A stretch of 64,000 bases of DNA from Gordionus sp. m RMFG-2023 (lineage: Eukaryota > Nematomorpha > Gordioida > Chordodea > Parachordodidae): NCBI RefSeq assembly GCF_954871325.1, contig NC_088776.1, forward strand, positions 23,794,508-23,858,507, written 5' to 3'. Made by a program: the position numbers and the translations under genes. Positions 46,701 to 57,712 of the stretch are shown here, in pieces. Every line of letters begins with the position of its first letter. Position 1 is the first letter of the stretch. A model generated the notes under the pieces. That model searched no databases, was not told the origin of the DNA, and saw only the letters and a program-made list of their open reading frames with translations.

Positions 46701-49570
46701 ATTATTACATAAAAAGAAATTGTAAAAAGATCATTCAATATTTATTGTAAAATTGATGGTTAATTTATGTTATAGGAATAAAAATAATAAAGAGAAATAT
46801 AGTTGACATCATTGATGGCGATACTCTTAAATTCAAATAAAATATATGATAATTTAAATTAAGTAAAATTTCTAAAATTATATCTGGAGAATTCACATTA
46901 CATGGAACACGGGGTATTATTATTCGACTTATGTTAATGGAACGTTGTATATTATTTTTATTCAACTTAAGAAAGGATACTCTGAGGTAGCTATATTATT
47001 TATACTTTTAATTATGATTTTCAGGTGTGACATCTGGCGCGGTCCCTATGTACTTAGCAGAAATATCTCCTGTATCCTTAAGAGGAGCCACCGGGGCTGT
47101 CCATCAGTTAGCAATTACTATATCCATTCTGTTTTCACAAATATTGGGATTGCCCCAACTTTTGGGTAACGTTTACCATTGGCCCATACTTTTGGGTAAG
47201 TATTTTTGACTATATTTATATTATTTGGAAAATATTTTTGCTTCTTTTTTTATATTTAATAGGTTATTTTAATAAATTTTTATTATTTTGTTTTATATAT
47301 TATCTTAATTTTCTTAAAAAATTATAATCTGTAAAGCTTTTACCGCGATTCCGGCGGCTATTCAATGCTTACTGTTGCCTCTTATGCCCGAAAGTCCGCG
47401 ATATTTGCTTATTAGCAAGAATGACGAAATAAGAGCAAGATATGGTGAGTTAATGAACAGTTTTATTTTTGAATGTGTATTATTGATGTTTGAAAATTAT
47501 AAACAGAAGCTTCTAATTTTTATTTAGTATACGATTTCAAGAAAAATAAAATAATCCAAAATTTAAACTCATTGATAAAATAAATAGCTCTTTCCAAGCT
47601 CCGTAAAACTAACGACGTTACGGACGAGATTGATCAGATGAAGAGTGAAGCCGAGGAGCAGAAACGTCTTCCGCCAGTTACCTGGAAAGATATGTTTACA
47701 AAACCAGTTTATCGCAAGCCACTCATTATCGCATCTGAAACTCACATTTCACAGCAACTTAGTGGAATTAATGCTGTAAAAATATAATGGATTCAAATAA
47801 ATACAATACTTCTTTTTAAAAAAGAGTGATTTTCATAATCCAATAAATCGCAATTCCTTTAAAATTGCCAATCCATTTTGTATAAATGCTCTAAATATGT
47901 TATCTTTTTCGTTTCCCTGAATAAAATAAACAATAAAAAGGCTATGTTTTTTTCAACGGGCATCTTTATAAGTGCAGGTCTGCGTAACGACCATGCCGTT
48001 TACGCGACTTGCGGTATGGGAGCCATCAATGTACTTATGACCCTTCTGTCAATGGCCATTATCGAGAAAGCCGGCCGACGTACCTTGTATCTTTTGGGAC
48101 TAGCCGGCATGTGGCTTTGCAGCATTTTACTTACTATTACCTTGGTTCTAGGATCCAAATACAGAGCCAATCAAACCAAAGTCCATCCTAATGCGTCTTA
48201 CTTCTCTGTGGCTCTCGTAATTGTGTTTGTATGCTTTTTCGCCATTGGACCTGGTATTATTTTTAAATAAAAACTTTTCCCCCTGTTGCAGATTTGTAAT
48301 GATTATTAAAAATTTTTATACTAAGAGGGAAAATGTCAAATCATATAAAAAGAAAGCATCTTTAAGTCTCAAAAAATATTATCTATTCCACAGATACATT
48401 AACCATTAATTCCTTTAAAATTCCCTTATTTAAAAAAAATATACCTTTTGATGTAATATTATTCTCATTTGAAAATATGAGACTTTTTTTTTATTTACCC
48501 TTGAAACTATTTACAAAATGCAGAAAAAATTATTTTAAACCAACTAAGGCCTAAGGATATTCTATTTTTTTTAACACAAGCCGAGCTTGAAAATAGGCAT
48601 TTCTGCAGGTTTATGCTCTATAATTACAATCCACATAAAAGTCGCTCAAAGGAAATTTAATTTCGATACATGGTTTAAATGTTACTTTACCATTAATCCA
48701 TACACTTATTATTTCACACTTCTTTTGTTTTGCTCTTGGTTATTAAAATGGATTGATATTGGTTTAATACATAAAGATTAAAATTAACTTGGCAGAAATT
48801 ATTTTAGATTATGCTTTTGATTTTATAAAAAAAAAATTACTCTCGATTCCTATTTAAAAGTTATAAATTCTAAGCTCTTGTCGGTCAGTATCCGGGCGGA
48901 GTCTAAACTTTTGTTTTGTTATGATATTTATTGGTTGGATAACATATTCATTTAATTATTTAAATTAAATTCTATATAAACATATAAATCAGGTGTCATT
49001 GCGTGGTTCATCTCGGCCGAGCTCTTTACTCAAGCACCCAGACCTAAGGCAATGAGTATATCGGTTATATTCAATTGGTTTGGAAACTTTTTAGTTGGTC
49101 TGCTATTTCCTGTGGCTCACGTAAAAAACATTTAATATCTGTATAAGCACATAATGTTTTTTTACTACTTGAATTAAATATTTTGTAGTCCTGATCAATT
49201 TTTTAACATAATTATAGTGCTGATTTACATAATGATAACTCACAATATATATTTATGAATATCGGGAATGCCTAATTTCTTTTAAATTAGTTATGCTAAA
49301 GCAAAATATTTTTTATTTGCATTACAACAAAATCAATAAAATGGTGTCTAATTAGAGTTTAAGTGTAATAACAATTTCATTTATATATTGAATTTTAAAA
49401 AAAAACAGAAATATCTGCATAATTACGTGTTTTTGGTTTTTACTGTTTTACTCGTCTTTTTCTGGTTGTACACTTACAAATTTTTGCCAGAGACTAAAAA
49501 CAAAACTTCCGAGGAATTGAGCCGTTTGTTTATGACCGACGAAGAAAAATTTACCCAAGTAAATTATTAA
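37713..49570 (+). CDS. SLC2A: Class I facilitative glucose transporter (GLUT/SLC2A), nine exons
   Basis: This encodes a 12-helix plasma-membrane uniporter for glucose-like hexoses. Exons: 37713-37805, 38624-38784, 39020-39144, 47025-47195, 47337-47444, 47588-47775, 47941-48253, 48993-49120, 49409-49570. All introns are GT-AG and the phases match, giving 482 residues and no stop. Motifs: [13 protein letters not shown] (18-30, helix 1), a possible N-glycosylation site NLS (48-50, first outer loop, as in GLUT1), RFGRK (82-86), [15 protein letters not shown] with HQL (Q154), PESPRYLL (201-208), QQLSGINA (275-282; the QLS of glucose-preferring class I members), EKAGRR (324-329), GPGVIAWF (W391) and PETKNKT (456-462). 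Length is close to GLUT1 (492). The exons are GC-richer than the introns. Intron 3 (39145-47024) is packed with transposons. Translation may start at 37713 or in an upstream exon. Confidence 0.95.
39265..39610 (+). mobile_element. hAT remnant in intron 3 (ACCGAACC family)
   Basis: ACCGAACCGTTAA, ACCTGAACCGTC and GTAAACCGGTTTGAAC mirror the left arm of the hAT at 26247-27052. The stretch at 39470-39550 is a decayed version of its dimerisation-domain sequence (GATACCAGTTACTCAAGTTA, then TTCTACTTATAGATATAAT). The ends are too worn to delimit. Confidence 0.6.
40007..41378 (-). mobile_element. hAT transposon in intron 3, GTAACG family
   Basis: The element at 40015-41370 is flanked by ACAAATAT and ACGAATAT (seven of eight match). 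The ends GAATGCTGTAAAC and TTTACCGCATTA are inverted. Both arms repeat GTAACG/CGTTAC units (GTTACTCGTTAC). On the minus strand at about 40210-40270 the sequence reads [16 protein letters not shown], the counterpart of [16 protein letters not shown] in the copy at 9075-9497. Frame damage shows the copy is dead. It lies antisense to the host transporter gene. Confidence 0.82.
41541..43003 (-). mobile_element. RTE-like LINE, leftward 5'-truncated copy (inverted-repeat arm)
   Basis: On the minus strand it runs from the RT A-motif region ([12 protein letters not shown]) through [34 protein letters not shown] and [17 protein letters not shown] to the 3' UTR and the same 3' tail as the rightward copy (GGAAAACCTAGC, inverted here). 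It has lost everything 5' of the RT palm. It is antisense to the transporter gene and pairs with 44390-45880 over about 1.45 kb, so an intron-3 transcript could fold into a long hairpin. Confidence 0.88.
43004..45885 (+). mobile_element. RTE-like LINE, rightward copy (endonuclease to 3' end)
   Basis: This starts inside the APE endonuclease: [37 protein letters not shown] (43165-43203, the GDxN box), then [10 protein letters not shown] linker at 43584-43862 follows. The RT has [10 protein letters not shown] (about 44118), [18 protein letters not shown] (44356-44409, motif A), [25 protein letters not shown] (44668-44700, catalytic YADD), LGLKINYN-like and [10 protein letters not shown]-terminal tail ([12 protein letters not shown], about 45145) resembles RTE/'craniofacial' LINEs. 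Several frame breaks separate the open pieces (43584-43862, 44274-44492, 44532-44957, 45127-45435). The 5' end is missing. The 3' tail has TATCATG/TATCAC units. Confidence 0.9.
45960..46090. mobile_element. hAT arm fragment in intron 3
   Basis: GTTTGAACAGGTTTTTAAAGG and TTAAACCGAACC match 28428-28560 and the right arm of the hAT at 26247-27052. No ends are preserved. Confidence 0.45.
46290..46586. mobile_element. hAT MITE in intron 3 (GGGCC family, worn)
   Basis: CAGAAAACCTGGCCCGG at the left and CTACTAAGGTCTCTG at the right resemble the inverted ends of the family at 4526-4950 and 52958-53324. GGGCCAGGCCG lies inside. No duplication can be confirmed. Confidence 0.4.
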
Positions 49571-51080
49571 TGCACACTAAAAAGTATATATATTTTCCAT
49601 ATCCTAACCTTTTATACCCAATCTTGTCCTTTTAATATTATACTAGTGCAAAGTAACACTTCAGTGATTTTTAAATACAAAAAAAAATGCCGATATTTTG
49701 ACCTAGATTTTTCAGTAACCTCCTTTATGAAAGGTTTTATGTATTTTTTTGGAAGTAAAAGCGCCAATTTTAATTTTGGATTTTGATAATATGTTAATTT
49801 TGATAACAAGTTTAACTAGTATATTTGTTGATTATTATAAGTTTTAAATATATTTTTATAATAAAAATATTGTATTTAGAGAAATTTTACCTTATCTTTA
49901 TTCTTTACAAAAATTTTATTTTAAATTAAATCATCAAATTTTTTGTATTTATAATTTAGGTTGGTTTAATAAGTGTCAAAAATATCTGCCAATCTAATAT
50001 TCGCGTTATTTTTCCCATTATCACTGAAAAGTGTTAAAACGATATCAATTTAGACCATTTTTAGAAAGTTGGGCACTTTTTCTTTTAGAAAATCAAAACC
50101 CAATTGGACCTTTAAAATTTTGATACAAACCAACTTTTTTTAAATATAATGAAGATGGTGAGCGATTCCCTACTAATATATATTTCTAAATTTTAGGAAT
50201 TTTTTCAGATGTTCATTGAATAGCTTGAGTATTTTTTTCATTTTAATATTTAAAAAATATATTACTCAGGATAATGCCGCGCAAAGAGGTATTTGAAGAA
50301 CGAAAATTCCTGAAAGCTTTATCATTTAATTCAAAATTTTAATATAATAACGTTTTTATCTCATTTTTCTTTAATTTACAAAAGGCAGGTCTTGTTGATT
50401 AAAAAATCAAAATTACTTATTTTTTTTATAAAATGGTTTGCTGAGACATAAATTATGAGGGTATTTTTTTTCTGTTGGTACATTTTTTTTTAAAATCATT
50501 TTAAATAAATTTTCTTTTGCTGAATTAAAATTTTTAGTCTAGAAATTTTGCAATCATGTATATTGTTTCAAAAAAAATTATTAATATAATTTTATACTTA
50601 AATTTTTTATTTGGCATGAATCAACATCGTTCGCCTTATTTCTTTATACGTTTATTACTTTTGCAATATTGTATCTTATCTATCAATCATTATTTATTGT
50701 AGGAAAAATCCATATAATATTATTATTTAATCTTATATTTTTTTACAATTACTATCCTGATTATATGTATAAACCCCCACCCGTCTTATGATATATATGA
50801 TTAAAAACATTTATGTCACATAAATTTTTTAGTCCTACTTTATATTATACGTGATTATAAAATATTTAATATTGTGTAATAAATATAAAGGTATATTGAT
50901 ATTCCTTCACCCACTACATTTAAGAATACTCTATTAATCTGATTTATGAAAGTTTTTATTGGCCATATCAATTTGTCAAGTAACTCTTATTACTATAAAT
51001 ATCAAGTTTATTGTTCATAAGCTAATTAGGTGTATCCAATTTAAAAAGTCATCGTCATAAGCCATCTTTATGGGTAATAG
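49571..51080. other. AT-rich DNA downstream of the transporter gene
   Basis: The 3' UTR should lie at the start. ATAATAAAAATATTG at about 49860 is a possible polyadenylation context. The rest is AT-rich with nothing recognised. Confidence 0.35.
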
Positions 51081-51085
51081 AAAGT

Positions 51086-51267
51086 TAAGATCTGCATGAG
51101 CTGTTATGACATAATTTTTAAAAAAATTACTATCATTTTTATAAGTAAAAATTTAATTTAAGCGTTATTAAGAAAATTTATTAATGATTTTTACTTTTAA
51201 AAAAATAAATTTTAACGGGCTGTGCTATAAAAACTTATTGAAAATAATGCCGGGCCGTCAGATCTCA
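51086..51267. mobile_element. hAT MITE, ~180 bp (GGGCC family)
   Basis: TAAGATCTGC at the left and GTCAGATCTCA at the right are inverted relatives of the TAGAGATCTGC end. AACGGGC and GCCGGGCCG motifs lie inside. The duplication is not clear. Confidence 0.45.
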
Positions 51268-51959
51268 AGATAACGCCCAATAGATAATTGCATCAGTATT
51301 TTTATGTTAAATTCTTTTTAAACATATCCAATTTTTTTAAATAATTTAACTTGAAAAATTGGATAAGATTTGTATAAAGGTTGAAAACAGACCAAATGGC
51401 ATTTTAATGACCAAGAGAAGGCATTGCAGCTACCAATAGTAAGTACGTTGAATTCCTTGGTTTATTTGTGCTAGATGGTACCAATGTAGATTTTAATGTT
51501 GATTTCACTATCTTATGCAAATCATTTATCAATCCTGAAGATGAGTCCGAAAAAAATGGAATGGATGGTACTGAATGAATTTTTAAAAAATCAAATTGTT
51601 CCCATTGGTTTTTATGAACTTTATTCTATTTTTATAGCATGCTTCATTATTTTCCTAGTTCTTTTGGACAGGTAGCTAACCTTACTTTAATATTGATTAG
51701 AGAACGGCCATACTAAACTGGCCCTGGAAATTTTTGAAATGGTTTTTTGGCCAGCGCAGTAATAATTTTTGCCAATACCCTAAAATAATTTTATAAAAAT
51801 TTGTATTTCTTGGTCCATAATTAAATTTTATGAAGAAGACATAAATTTCCCTTAACGAAAAAAATTGCGAAATTCCAACTTGTCCTATAAACATATTTTG
51901 CCCGCCATACTAGGGCTCGGCTTAGACAGGTCTGTACAGACACTCTCTGTTAGATTCGG

Positions 51960-52700
51960 ACATTGATTTTAATTTATTTTGGACCGAACTATTCCAAAGA
52001 GCTAGGCTTGTTGTCTAAACCTGTTAGTGGTATTTTAGGTACTGTTTTTAGAAGACCTACTTCTAAAACTAGAACAAACAGTACAAAACTGATAACACTT
52101 TCAGATAAAATAAAACTTGACTTCCAAAATGCTTTTAATAGCCTATATGGGAAAAACTTTATTCTCATTTTTTTTATTTTTTCCACAATTATTCTTGAAA
52201 GAACGTTATAGTTTTATCATCTTGCTATAGATAGAAATTCAGCAGTTAAATCCTTTTATCGATATTAATTATGTCAAAGGTTTAATCTTCATTTAAATAT
52301 GTGGTATGGCGATGGCACTATCTGGCAATCCTCCAAGTGTCTAGTCTATTTTATAGTATTCGACTATCTTTGAATAAAAATCTGACATTTGCTTCCTAGG
52401 ATTCAAGTTACATGTTAGTTTACAGTTTTTTTTAGCAATTTATTAATGTCGTAGTAACCTCTCAGCAGTTCACCTTAAATTTTTTCAATTTATTAGCAGA
52501 CCTTACACTAATTCCATATTTTAATGAATTACCTAAACATCATTGTCTACTCTTTATATTAAAAGTTCTATTTTACATAAACTTATTTATGGATCTAGAT
52601 GTTACGCTTCATTTTGTCTAGCTTAAAATTTAGTGATCGAGCTGAAAATTAGAATACCTTAGTTTGATTTCTTCTTTAGTTTCCCGAGCTAACCTATCAT
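51960..52700 (+). mobile_element. RLE-type LINE RT remnant (tentative)
   Basis: A plus-strand frame (51963-52211) contains IKLDFQNAFNSLYGKNFI at about 52110-52160, the block that reads VKLDFxNAFNSxRRD in RLE-type LINE reverse transcriptases. Further on, near 52300-52345, WYGDGTIW and SSKCLVYF are compatible with the DDGTL / SKC region of the same RT, in the right order but with frame breaks. It is related to the copies at 16740-17930 and 19740-21600. Confidence 0.5.
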
Positions 52701-52949
52701 TTAATGCTCATAGGCATATAGTAAAACATCTCGATTCTCTAATAGATACATGCTTTTTATGTACATGCTCTAAAAAATATATAAAAAATTATATATTTTC
52801 ATATGATCCCTTCTAGAAATGAATGAAAGACCTATTGATCACTTATTTAATGTATTATACACTAAATTATTAAAGATTCTCCATTCCAATGATATCCTGC
52901 CTTTTTAGCTCAAAATAAAATGACCTTCATTGGACTGATGTTTTACCTA

Positions 52950-53332
52950 CTCGAAATTAAAGACCTTCATGGGCCGGGTATGGGCCTAATATTTTTTTCT
53001 AGCGGCCTGAATTTTTGAATTCTTTTTAATGAGTTTGGGCCTAAATTTTTTAAATTTAGTATATTTAAAACAGTTGCTAACTTAAAAAATATTGCAATTT
53101 TTATAATAATAAATTTCAGTATTGTAAACAAAATCATCGCTTAAATACACTTAGATAATGTTTATTTTCACGAAATACAATAAATTAAATTTTTGGATGA
53201 CTTGGCCGGGTTTGAGAAAAATATTTTAAACTTATTATTGACTTGGAAATTTTTTTAATATCAAATTTGGGCCTAATACTGGGGTCGGCATTGATCAAAA
53301 AATTAAGACCCACGAAGGTCTCCGCTCGGAAT
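52950..53332. mobile_element. hAT MITE, 367 bp (GGGCC family)
   Basis: The element at 52958-53324 has the ends TAAAGACCTTC and GAAGGTCTCCG, inverted. It is flanked by CTCGAAAT and CTCGGAAT (seven of eight identical). GGGCCGGGTATGGGCC and GGCCGGG motifs lie in the arms. It has no coding capacity. Confidence 0.75.
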
Positions 53333-53823
53333 AAAGGGATGTTAAGTAGGTGAAATTTTGAATTCCCCCCCCCCCCCCCTTAGAATGCAAATCATTATTT
53401 TGAATTTTTCACCTTTTTCTTTACAAATTTTGAATTTTAGTCATTATCATAAAAAGCTATTACTTTGGTTAATTTTTCTTTCAAATTCTTTATAGTAATT
53501 TGGATACATTGGGGGGGGGGGGTAGAGAGGAATTTTTTATGCTTCGGGAACCAGCAAGTTTCCGAGGTGGGATTTTTCCTTGCCTCTCCCTCTGGCTACG
53601 TTTATGCCCAGATATAAACTTATCCAATATCTGACAATAAATTATGTTTTTCAAAGCGAGCAAATATTTCATCAAACGTTTGATCGTCGCCTCAACTGAA
53701 GTAATCTGCATAAGATCAACCTCTAACCATTTCGACTAGTAAAAAGCCTAATTAACCAATTTCGCGAAGCAACTGGAACTGCAAAATTAATATGATTTCA
53801 CGCCCAAGGTTCTTTACCTAAGT
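53333..53823. other. Unrecognised DNA with C and G runs
   Basis: A C run lies at about 53365-53379 and a G run at about 53510-53522. The GC-richer stretch 53530-53620 contains TGGCTACG and resembles the right part of the element ending at 19708 (TGGCTACGCCTATG); TCTGGCTACGTTTATGCCCA here may be a worn copy of that terminus. Confidence 0.35.
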
Positions 53824-53995
53824 TAGTGATGTTAAATCACCTAACTTTGACCAACTCCAATATGGCGTGGTCAAGATTATCCCTTAAATAATTGACTTAA
53901 ACGTCTCAACTTAATGATAGAGACTATTTTTTTAGACTAAAAACTTGACTACGCCGTTTAAGAGCTGGTCAAAGTTAGATGGTTTAACAACACTA
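53824..53995. mobile_element. Near-perfect palindromic MITE, 168 bp, TA target
   Basis: GTGATGTTAAATCACCTAAC at the left is inverted as GTTAGATGGTTTAACAACAC at the right. The arms stay paired through TTTGACCA and GGCGTGGTCAAG. TA dinucleotides flank both sides. The first 11 bp match the termini of the MITEs at 785, 30825 and 31260, so these share a mobiliser (Tc1/mariner-like by its TA site), although the interior is different. Confidence 0.75.
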
Positions 53996-54940
53996 TCTAC
54001 ACTTAAAAAATAGTGTTATTTTTTCAATTCCAGGTCTATTTTTAAGACGCCCAGAACATCTTTTGATTTTGATATAATTTTCTATATCTACCTGAAAATC
54101 ATTTCATTACATTTTCACCAGGTATCCCCGATGAATTATTTCCATGTTTGTTTGGTATCGCCAATCTCCCATTCCATTTAAAAATACCACGGTTGATAAC
54201 TCTTCACTTCAATTATAAAAACCAAAGTTATTTCTCTTTCCGACGATTAAAACCTTGCAGAATATGCCCTGCTATTTCTTTTTAATGTAAAGTTCTACAG
54301 CAATTCTTTTCGCAAATACTTTCAAGTATGTGCGTGTCTTCCAAATTTATCCTCCGAAAAAGCATATCGAGAATCTTGATTCTCGTTCATGTCAAATATC
54401 GGGTAAATAATGCATCAACAATTACATTTTTACAGTTAAACGATTATTTGAAATTTTAGGTCGATTTTATTTCTCCTCATAATAGCATGAAAATTCCTTA
54501 CTGGAGAAAAATAAGCTCTTTATCCTGAAGATCCTCGTGGAGATAATAGTCCATTAACGTTCCAATTTATTCTATATAAGGCAATCGCTTCTGTGCAGAT
54601 AAAGAAATGGCGTACAAATATATGTCAGTTGTAAATAAGATCAATAAAAATTATGATACAGACATCAATTCACTATATTAAGATATGTTTCCCAAACTTT
54701 CATATAAAAACTTCAAATAAAAAAAATGGCGACTGCAATAAATTATGACAGGTTAGTTAAAAGACTGCTTGCAGTGCAATTATAAAATTTTTGGTTATTG
54801 CTATAATTTAATAAACAGAGTCTATAGGAAATCATTTGAAAATTTAAAATAAACAATAGCTTCTCAATTGAATATCTAGTTAAGATAAATTAAGTTATTA
54901 ATTTAATACATCATTTTATTTGTACAATATATAAAGAGAA
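53996..54940. other. Unrecognised DNA
   Basis: Slightly GC-richer than average, with no open frame above background, no element ends and no RNA motif. Confidence 0.35.
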
Positions 54941-54944
54941 TCAA

Positions 54945-55159
54945 GGATAAAAAATACCCTGGACAACATGGATCAAAATACCCATGTACAAAAAGACACC
55001 GGACGAAAATATCCCAATTAAGAAATTAAACTCTTAAAAAGAAGAAAACTTTTAAATTAACCTTTATAAAGAATTTATAAAATTAATGCATTTTTGTGCA
55101 ATGTCTTTTTGCCGGTAAATATTTTGGTCCAGCATCTTTAATCTGGGGTACTTTTGTCC
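54945..55159. mobile_element. Short TIR element, GGAYAAAARTACCC ends
   Basis: GGATAAAAAATACCCTGGAC at the left faces GTACTTTTGTCC at the right. GGATCAAAATA / TATTTTGGTCC and AAAAAGACACCGG / GCCGG motifs pair in nested fashion. It is a foldback-type MITE of 215 bp with an unclear target duplication. Confidence 0.45.
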
Positions 55160-55949
55160 ATCTTCTATTAATCAATTGATCATGATGAACATCTCAGGTA
55201 AAAGGCTTATTATTAAAGTTAGGTGTCGAAATAATCATCAATACAATAAATACCTTAGCCATTTATAACATTTTTTATATTATTTTAAGATCAACATGTT
55301 TCAAATATGGAAGAACTCCCAATTATGACTGTTTCAGCAAACATAATATTTAAGAAAATCAGAAGGTTTATAATAATTATGCATATTTTATGAATTTCAT
55401 AGTTAAAGGCTATATCTTTTAAACATTCCAGTCATAATAAAATGACATACTATTTAAAGAAAAAATATAGAAAGGATAAAAAAAGGACACAATATTTATT
55501 TCAGGTGTCGTTCATGTAATGGCAACGGTGTTTTTTGTAAAGATATTTAAAGATTACCAAAGTGCATGCACCTAACTGTGATGAGAATAAAATAAACAAC
55601 CAGATTCCTCAAAATAATCAAGGATTTAACCTTCATTTAAATTTTTTTGCAAAGTTTTGTACATTTTTTATTACTATAACCTAAAATACAAATAATAGTC
55701 CTGCAGAATTGCCTGGATTGAGTGGTAAACGGTAGTTATAATAAATTTCAGCCCAGATTGGGCCCAAAAAGTTACAAATTAATGCTAGGTTTAAAATTAA
55801 AAATAATGGTGCAAAATATTATTTACTGCCTATATTTTTGATTTCCCTTTGAAACAATTTACAAAAACGATTAAAATATTTTAAAATAAATATAAAACTA
55901 ACTCAAAAAATAATAGTATTTTTAATAATATTTTTAATCTTTCTATACA

Positions 55950-57480
55950 TTCTTCTATAATTGGAAGCCTAAACGAAGGATTTCAATAAGCAAATGGGAG
56001 TGAATCAACTTCATCAAGTTATCATTATAATTAGAAGTCAATTGGGGTGGGTAGAGCCATTAAAATTTTCTATCTTATTTTTTGGCTCAGCTTTGTTAAT
56101 GATTATTTTCGCCTAATTATCATCTTTAAAAGCATTTTAGCTCTGGCTTATCCTTAAAAAATATTTTGCAAAATATGTCCAGTCTAGCCCAAAATTTTTT
56201 ACCATTAGACTGGGTTTAGGAAAGCTATTTCAAATCAAACTTATATTGGCATTAATATTTTAACTATTTTTTCGACTATATATATAGTTGTAAGTATAAA
56301 TGAAGATGCTCAATCCAATGGTGCATCCACTTCATCAAATTCCGTTTCATAAGCTAAGCCTGGTATTTAAAATATATTTAATTAATTATCGGTTTAGGTA
56401 TTTAATATTTATTTAAATAGTATTTATGTTTAGGTATTTAATTAATATTTATGTTTATAAATTAAAGTAATCTATCTAGAATCGAATTCCTAAGTAGTCA
56501 GAAAAATATCTTCTTAAATCTAATTCTAGAGAATCACTTCAAATTCTATTTCTAATCAAATTAATACGATACTTTATAATCTTTTCTATAGAAATATTTA
56601 AATCAAACATATGTAATTGGAAGCGCAATTGGCAATCAGGGGTGTATCAATTTCTTCAGGTTATATTTTAAATCAAAATTACATTCGCAAATAATATTTT
56701 AATTTTTGTCCCCATTGCATCATTAGTTGGAAACTTAAATAAAGATGCTCGATCAACAATCGATAGTTCATCGATCTTTACAAAGTAATCTTTGTATTTT
56801 AAATATATACTATTAATGTTTATAAATTTAAGCTCATCTACCTAGAATGGAATTCCTAAGTCCTAGTCAAAAAAATATTATCTAATTAAACATAATCATA
56901 ATTCCGGTCAATCAACTTCAAATTTTATTTCTAATCAAAGGTATTTTTTAATATTTAAAATATTTTTCTATTAAAACATTTTAGATTAAACCTTTATAAT
57001 TGTTTAACTTGCTTAAATAAAGATGCTAGATCAGCAATTTATGGGGCATCAACTTTACAATATATTTCTAATCAAACATATAATGGTACTTTATAATATT
57101 TAAAATCTTTTCCAACTTAAATATATTAGATCAAACATCTATAATTGGAAGTTTGAATGAAGGTTCACAATCAGCAATCAGTGGCGAATCAACTTCCAAT
57201 TATATTTCTAATCAAACTGATTTAAGTATTTAATAATATTTTTCTATTGCGTCCATAGTTAGAAGTTTAAATGATGGGATTCAGTCAGCGATTGATGGTA
57301 TAGTAACTTCGTCATCAGGTTTTATTTCAAATCAAACTGATCTTGGTATTCGATAATTCTTTAAATCTATTTCTAATTCAACATTTTAGATCATATTTCT
57401 GGAGACGATATAGAACCTTTTCGACTGATGATTAATGGTGCAAGAGTAACATCCGATTTATTACTTAAATCAAGTTTAAT
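55950..57480 (+). repeat. Array of ~8 degenerate exon-like repeats
   Basis: A coding-like unit of about 90-100 bp recurs at about 55954, 56275, 56600, 56725, 56990, 57130, 57250 and 57375. The fullest copies translate as IIGSLNEGSQSAISGESTS then NYISNQTDLSI (57130), and IVRSLNDGIQSAIDGIVTS then FISNQTDLGI (57250). Most units are preceded by an AT-rich stretch ending in AG and followed by a GTATTTAATAAT or GTATTCGATAAT sequence that looks like a 5' splice site. The last unit (57375) is only partly similar. It may be a duplicated-exon array of a decayed gene, or subterminal repeats of the Mutator-like element just downstream. Confidence 0.55.
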
Positions 57481-57712
57481 TCATCTAGATTCAAGCAAAA
57501 TATTATGATGATTAATTTTTATTATCATAAAATCATTGCAGATAATTTCGAAAATATATAATCAAAAAGATACCACCTAATGATATTTCATCAAAAATGT
57601 ATATTCGCAATCGAACATATAAAGGAGCCAAATTACATGTAATTAAACAAACCTTTATAAAAAAAATATTAAACGAAGTTATATTTTATTTTAATTTTTT
57701 ATAAACAGATGC

